Positions 61,303 through 64,000 of a DNA stretch of 64,000 nt are shown one piece after another. The position numbers were made by a program, and so were the translations under genes. The notes under the pieces are model-generated. The model was not told where the DNA came from and did no database searches. It saw nothing but the letters and a program-made list of their open reading frames with translations. Each line of letters opens with the position of its first letter. The stretch's first letter is position 1. This DNA comes from JAGHAJ01 sp964559865 [NCBI: uncultured Synergistota bacterium] (GTDB taxonomy: Bacteria; Synergistota; JAGHAJ01): NCBI GenBank assembly GCA_964559865.1, contig CAZLJD010000035.1, positions 62,001 to 126,000 of the forward strand, in the 5' to 3' direction.

Positions 61303-62632
61303 AGAATGACTTTAGAAGGTTTTGTGCTGCTATAAGCACAGGGTCCCATACCGGTGAGAATGGGGGTGCGTATGCAAAATCAGAGTAAGCGAAATCCCAT
61401 ATCCGCATGCCATTAGTTACTGCCATTGATAGGGCATCTATTCTCAATCCACTTCCTTTGCCTCCTACGATTTGGGCGCCTATCAGCCTCCCAGTTCCCT
61501 CTTCTGCTATGAGCTTTACATGGACATCTTTCCCACCCGGATAGTAGTGAGCAGTTGTGTGAGCCTTTATGTAGCTGCTTTTTACCTTGAAGCCAGCTCT
61601 TTCTGCCTCCACGGTGCTTAACCCCGTTCTTGCAATCTCAAGTTCTAACACCTTTGCAATAGCAGTGCCTACTACTCCGGGAAATGCCGTGTATTTTCCT
61701 CCTGCTGCGTTGTTTCCGGCTATTCTGCCCTGCTTGTTCGCAGTTGTCCCCAGCGGTATGTAGGTCTTTTCCCCTGTTACTATGTGGTATGCGTCTGCAC
61801 AGTCACCGGCAGCGTATATCCCTTCTGCTGATGTCTCCATCTGCCTGTTTACATCTATTGAACCTTTTGGGCCGAGTTTTATCCCTGCTTCTCTTGCAAG
61901 CTCAGAATTGGGTTTAACACCTATGGACAACAGCACAAAGTCAGTCTCTATCTTTCCTTTGTCGGTTACAACCTGTTTGATGTTTCCATCTCCCTCAAAA
62001 CCCATGACCTTTGTTGATGTAAGCACATCTATCCCACTTTCTTTTATCTCCTTTTCTACGATCTCTGCCATGTCTTTGTCCATGTTTATCAATATCTGAG
62101 GCATGAGTTCCACTACGGTAACCTTTACATCCCACTCCTTCAATGCTTCTGCCATCTCCATACCGATGTATCCGGCTCCCACTACGACGGCATTTCGAGG
62201 AGATTTTTCCCGCAAGTATTTTAGTATTTTCTCACCATCTTTTAGTGTCCTGAGGGTGAATATCCCATTGTTGTTTAGGCCTTCAAAAGGTGGTACTATA
62301 GCACTTGCACCGGTGGCGATGATCGCTTTGTCAAATGGGATCTTTTTGCCGTTTACTTTTATCTCTCGTCTTTGTACATCAATTTCTTCGACACGGCTAT
62401 TCAGATGAATTTCCACGCCGCTTTTTTTGAATGCTTCTGGTGTCCTTGCTATCAGAGTTTGCCTCTCTTTTATCACTTTACCTATGAAATATGGTAGGCC
62501 GCATCCCCCGTAAGAGATGTCTCCTTCATCGGTGAATATGCTTACCTCCGCTTTGGGGTTTACTCTCTTTGCCTTTGATGCAGCAGCGGGTCCTGCTGCA
62601 ACTCCTCCTATTACTACGATCTTTTCACCCAT
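61301..62632 (-). CDS. CoA-disulfide reductase / NADH oxidase-type FAD enzyme
   Basis: The 443-residue pyridine-nucleotide-disulfide oxidoreductase has IVVIGGVAAGPAAASKAKRV (FAD), the single redox cysteine in YGGCGLPYFIG near residue 43, AVVVGAGYIGMEMAEAL (NAD), and IYAAGDCADAYH. The lone Cys pattern separates it from two-Cys disulfide reductases and fits CoA-disulfide reductase, NAD(P)H polysulfide/sulfur reductase or NADH oxidase. ATG 62632 has GGAGGG at good spacing. Confidence 0.9.
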   Translation of the reverse strand: MGEKIVVIGGVAAGPAAASKAKRVNPKAEVSIFTDEGDISYGGCGLPYFIGKVIKERQTLIARTPEAFKKSGVEIHLNSRVEEIDVQRREIKVNGKKIPFDKAIIATGASAIVPPFEGLNNNGIFTLRTLKDGEKILKYLREKSPRNAVVVGAGYIGMEMAEALKEWDVKVTVVELMPQILINMDKDMAEIVEKEIKESGIDVLTSTKVMGFEGDGNIKQVVTDKGKIETDFVLLSIGVKPNSELAREAGIKLGPKGSIDVNRQMETSAEGIYAAGDCADAYHIVTGEKTYIPLGTTANKQGRIAGNNAAGGKYTAFPGVVGTAIAKVLELEIARTGLSTVEAERAGFKVKSSYIKAHTTAHYYPGGKDVHVKLIAEEGTGRLIGAQIVGGKGSGLRIDALSMAVTNGMRIWDFAYSDFAYAPPFSPVWDPVLIAAQNLLKSF

Positions 62633-62692
62633 ATAGACATCCCTCCTTGACTTGTGAAATCCTGCGTAGGATTTTACACCCAATTTTGTGTT

Positions 62693-62720
62693 TTGTCTAT
62701 CACTTCGTTGGTTGTATAAT
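62693..62720 (+). promoter_or_regulatory. Promoter of the MBL-fold hydrolase
   Basis: TTGTCT (62693-62698), 16-bp spacer, TATAAT (62715-62720), 28 bp before the start codon. Confidence 0.5.
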
Positions 62721-62748
62721 AGTAAAAAATATTTGGGGGGTGAGGATT

Positions 62749-63621
62749 TTGTTAGATGGTTTGAACTCTTTGAAGGTGATTGTGCTTATAGAGGATACGG
62801 TGCCGTATGAGAGCAATCTTCTGGCTGCACACGGCATAAGCTTTTACCTTGAGGCAAAGAATGAAAGCACTACCATGAGAGTGCTATTTGATGTTGGACA
62901 ATCACCTGATGCACTTATCTCAAATATGCAAAAACTTGGCGTTGAACCTGAAAGTATAGATGCGATTGTGTTGAGTCATTGCCACTACGACCATACGCGT
63001 GGTTTGGTGAAGATAGTGGAAGTAATAGGTAAGAAGGAATTACCCATAATAGCACATCCATCAATATTTAGATTGAATTTCGTTACACGTCCTTTTCTTA
63101 GACATGTAGGTATGGATCTTTTGGATGCGAGGGAGCGTGTGGAGTCGGCTGGGGGGAGGCTTTTTCTGACATCTGATCCGTTGGAGCTGATGAATGGTTT
63201 GATGACCACTGGTGAAGTAGAGAGGCAGACGGATTTTGAAGATGTTGGTATAGAGCTTAAGAGTATATCGAATGGCAGGATAGTGGAAGATAAGATGTTA
63301 GATGACATATCTTTGGTTGCAGGTGTAAAAGGTAAAGGGATTGTGATTCTTACTGGTTGCAGTCATGCAGGTATAGTGAACATCGTAAAACAGTCTGTAA
63401 AACTTGCTGGTGTTGATAAGATAGCTGGGATTATGGGTGGTTTTCACCTCATAGAGGCTTCCGATGATAGGATAACAAAGACGGTTGGTTCTCTAAAGGG
63501 GTTTGACATATCTATGATATCTGCTGGACATTGTACTGGCAGGAGGGCACAGCATGAGCTCAAGGTGGCTTTTGGCGGGAAGTGGAAGGATATGGGCAGT
63601 GGGGTAGTATACGAGTTTTGA
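62749..63621 (+). CDS. MBL-fold metal-dependent hydrolase (COG1237 type)
   Basis: The 290-residue protein has the metallo-beta-lactamase motif VLSHCHYDHTRGL near residue 80, ILTGCSHAGIVNIV and MGGFHLI. This matches the COG1237 family, often named after dihydropterin-ribofuranosylaminobenzene phosphate synthase; the true reaction is uncertain. TTG 62749 follows GGGGGGTGAGG; the longer frame to 62569 is antisense to the divergent gene. Confidence 0.85.
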   Translation: MLDGLNSLKVIVLIEDTVPYESNLLAAHGISFYLEAKNESTTMRVLFDVGQSPDALISNMQKLGVEPESIDAIVLSHCHYDHTRGLVKIVEVIGKKELPIIAHPSIFRLNFVTRPFLRHVGMDLLDARERVESAGGRLFLTSDPLELMNGLMTTGEVERQTDFEDVGIELKSISNGRIVEDKMLDDISLVAGVKGKGIVILTGCSHAGIVNIVKQSVKLAGVDKIAGIMGGFHLIEASDDRITKTVGSLKGFDISMISAGHCTGRRAQHELKVAFGGKWKDMGSGVVYEF

Positions 63622-63636
63622 AGGGTGGTATTGATT

Positions 63637-63663
63637 TTGAGTTTTGGATTTGTGTGGTAAAAT
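63637..63663 (+). promoter_or_regulatory. Possible promoter of the AOR gene
   Basis: TTGAGT (63637-63642), 15-bp spacer, and an extended TGGTAAAAT (hexamer 63658-63663), 22 bp upstream of the AOR start. Confidence 0.4.
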
Positions 63664-63684
63664 AGTCTAAGAGAGGTGGTGAGA

Positions 63685-64000
63685 ATGGCATTAGGCTACT
63701 GGAACAGGGTGATCAGAATAGACCTTACGAGTGCCTCTGTGACTGAAGAGTATGTGGACGACGATGTATGGATGAGGTTTGTGGGAGGGGCAGGATACGG
63801 AACGAAGGTCATGATAGATGAAACACCTCCAAAACTGGATCCATTCTCTCCTGAAAACAAGATAATCTATGCTGTTGGTCCGTTCCAGTCATACAATATT
63901 CCTGGTAGTGGTAAGTGGAGTGTCGTAACGAGATCTCCACTTACTAACACGCACCTTGATACTGCGGGTGCTGCTGACTTTGGTGTAGTCCTTAAGAAGA
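63685..64000 (+). CDS. Aldehyde:ferredoxin oxidoreductase, N-terminus only
   Basis: ATG 63685 (GAGGTGG upstream) opens a frame that runs off the right edge after 105 codons. It reads LGYWNRVIRIDLTSASVTEE, RFVGGAGYGTKVMIDE, NKIIYAVGPFQSYNIPGSGK and SVVTRSPLTNTHLDTAGAAD, the N-terminal AOR domain that binds the tungsten-bispterin cofactor. The [4Fe-4S] cysteines lie beyond the window. The enzyme oxidises aldehydes with ferredoxin as acceptor. Confidence 0.9.
   Translation, partial: MALGYWNRVIRIDLTSASVTEEYVDDDVWMRFVGGAGYGTKVMIDETPPKLDPFSPENKIIYAVGPFQSYNIPGSGKWSVVTRSPLTNTHLDTAGAADFGVVLKK

Overview
The window looks like chromosome from a thermophilic, anaerobic, sugar- and organic-acid-using bacterium. 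This is inferred from gene content: an NfnAB-type ferredoxin:NADP+ transhydrogenase, the start of a tungsten-type aldehyde:ferredoxin oxidoreductase, an oxygen-binding di-iron protein paired with a cytoplasmic chemoreceptor, CoA-disulfide-reductase and MBL-fold enzymes, frequent GTG/TTG starts, and heavy AGA/AGG/ATA codon use. Ribosome-binding sites are strong (GGAGG-like) and many promoters are TTGACA/TATAAT-like, often with an extended TGn -10. The lineage could be Thermotogota, Coprothermobacterota, Caldisericota or Synergistota; the sequence alone does not let me choose. No tRNA, rRNA, CRISPR array or complete insertion sequence was found. No gene-free stretch exceeds about 300 bases; the longest (about 25675-25911, 55843-56089, 31686-31917, 58807-59022) are described as features.

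Layout. 1-1186 (-): an AIM24-like protein (cut by the window edge) and a TauE/SafE permease. 1245-8140 (-): a galactoside operon, lacI-type regulator, two ABC permeases, binding protein, GH36 alpha-galactosidase, galT, preceded by a 40-bp perfect palindrome that is almost certainly its operator. 8267-13991 (+): tightly overlapping housekeeping genes (DUF554, AlaX-type editing protein, an unknown protein, dcd, uvrD/pcrA-type helicase, coaE). 13943-25674 (+): a surface-glycan cluster that begins with a hydrolase and an SpsE-SpsF-SpsG-like trio (nonulosonic-acid-type sugar synthesis and CMP activation), then a sulfotransferase, GT2 glycosyltransferase, FkbM methyltransferase, split transketolase, SDR, ATP-grasp enzyme and PseB. 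25675-31685: a decayed livF, larA-like and glycerate kinase genes, a CdaR-type regulator, and a glycerol kinase broken by two frameshifts.

31918-42394 (+) is an eleven-gene catabolic operon: GntR/FadR regulator, TRAP transporter, SSS symporter, VOC epimerase-like protein, isocitrate-lyase-superfamily C-C lyase, isopropylmalate-dehydrogenase-like enzyme, LeuC- and LeuD-like isomerase subunits, and a DMT permease. The enzyme set suggests uptake and breakdown of a branched hydroxy-dicarboxylate rather than leucine synthesis. 42375-47902: a DUF4139 envelope protein, an ABC exporter with a TPR/pilin-like partner, a type IV pilin, and the rplM-rpsI pair.

47931-52457 (-): nfnB-nfnA and a class A penicillin-binding protein. 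52488-54159 (+): queT-tyrS, divergent from the PBP gene with only 30 bp between start codons. 54176-55842 (-): an SSS symporter and its DUF3311 subunit. 56090-58806: a probably frameshifted small membrane protein, then an ODP-chemoreceptor-YbaK operon (-). 59023-61276 (+): a four-cysteine mini-protein, a stand-alone soluble domain of unknown function, and the same domain fused to an ArsB/NhaD-like ion transporter; this is the most novel-looking system in the window. 61301-64000: CoA-disulfide-reductase-like enzyme (-), MBL-fold hydrolase (+), and the first part of an aldehyde ferredoxin oxidoreductase (+).
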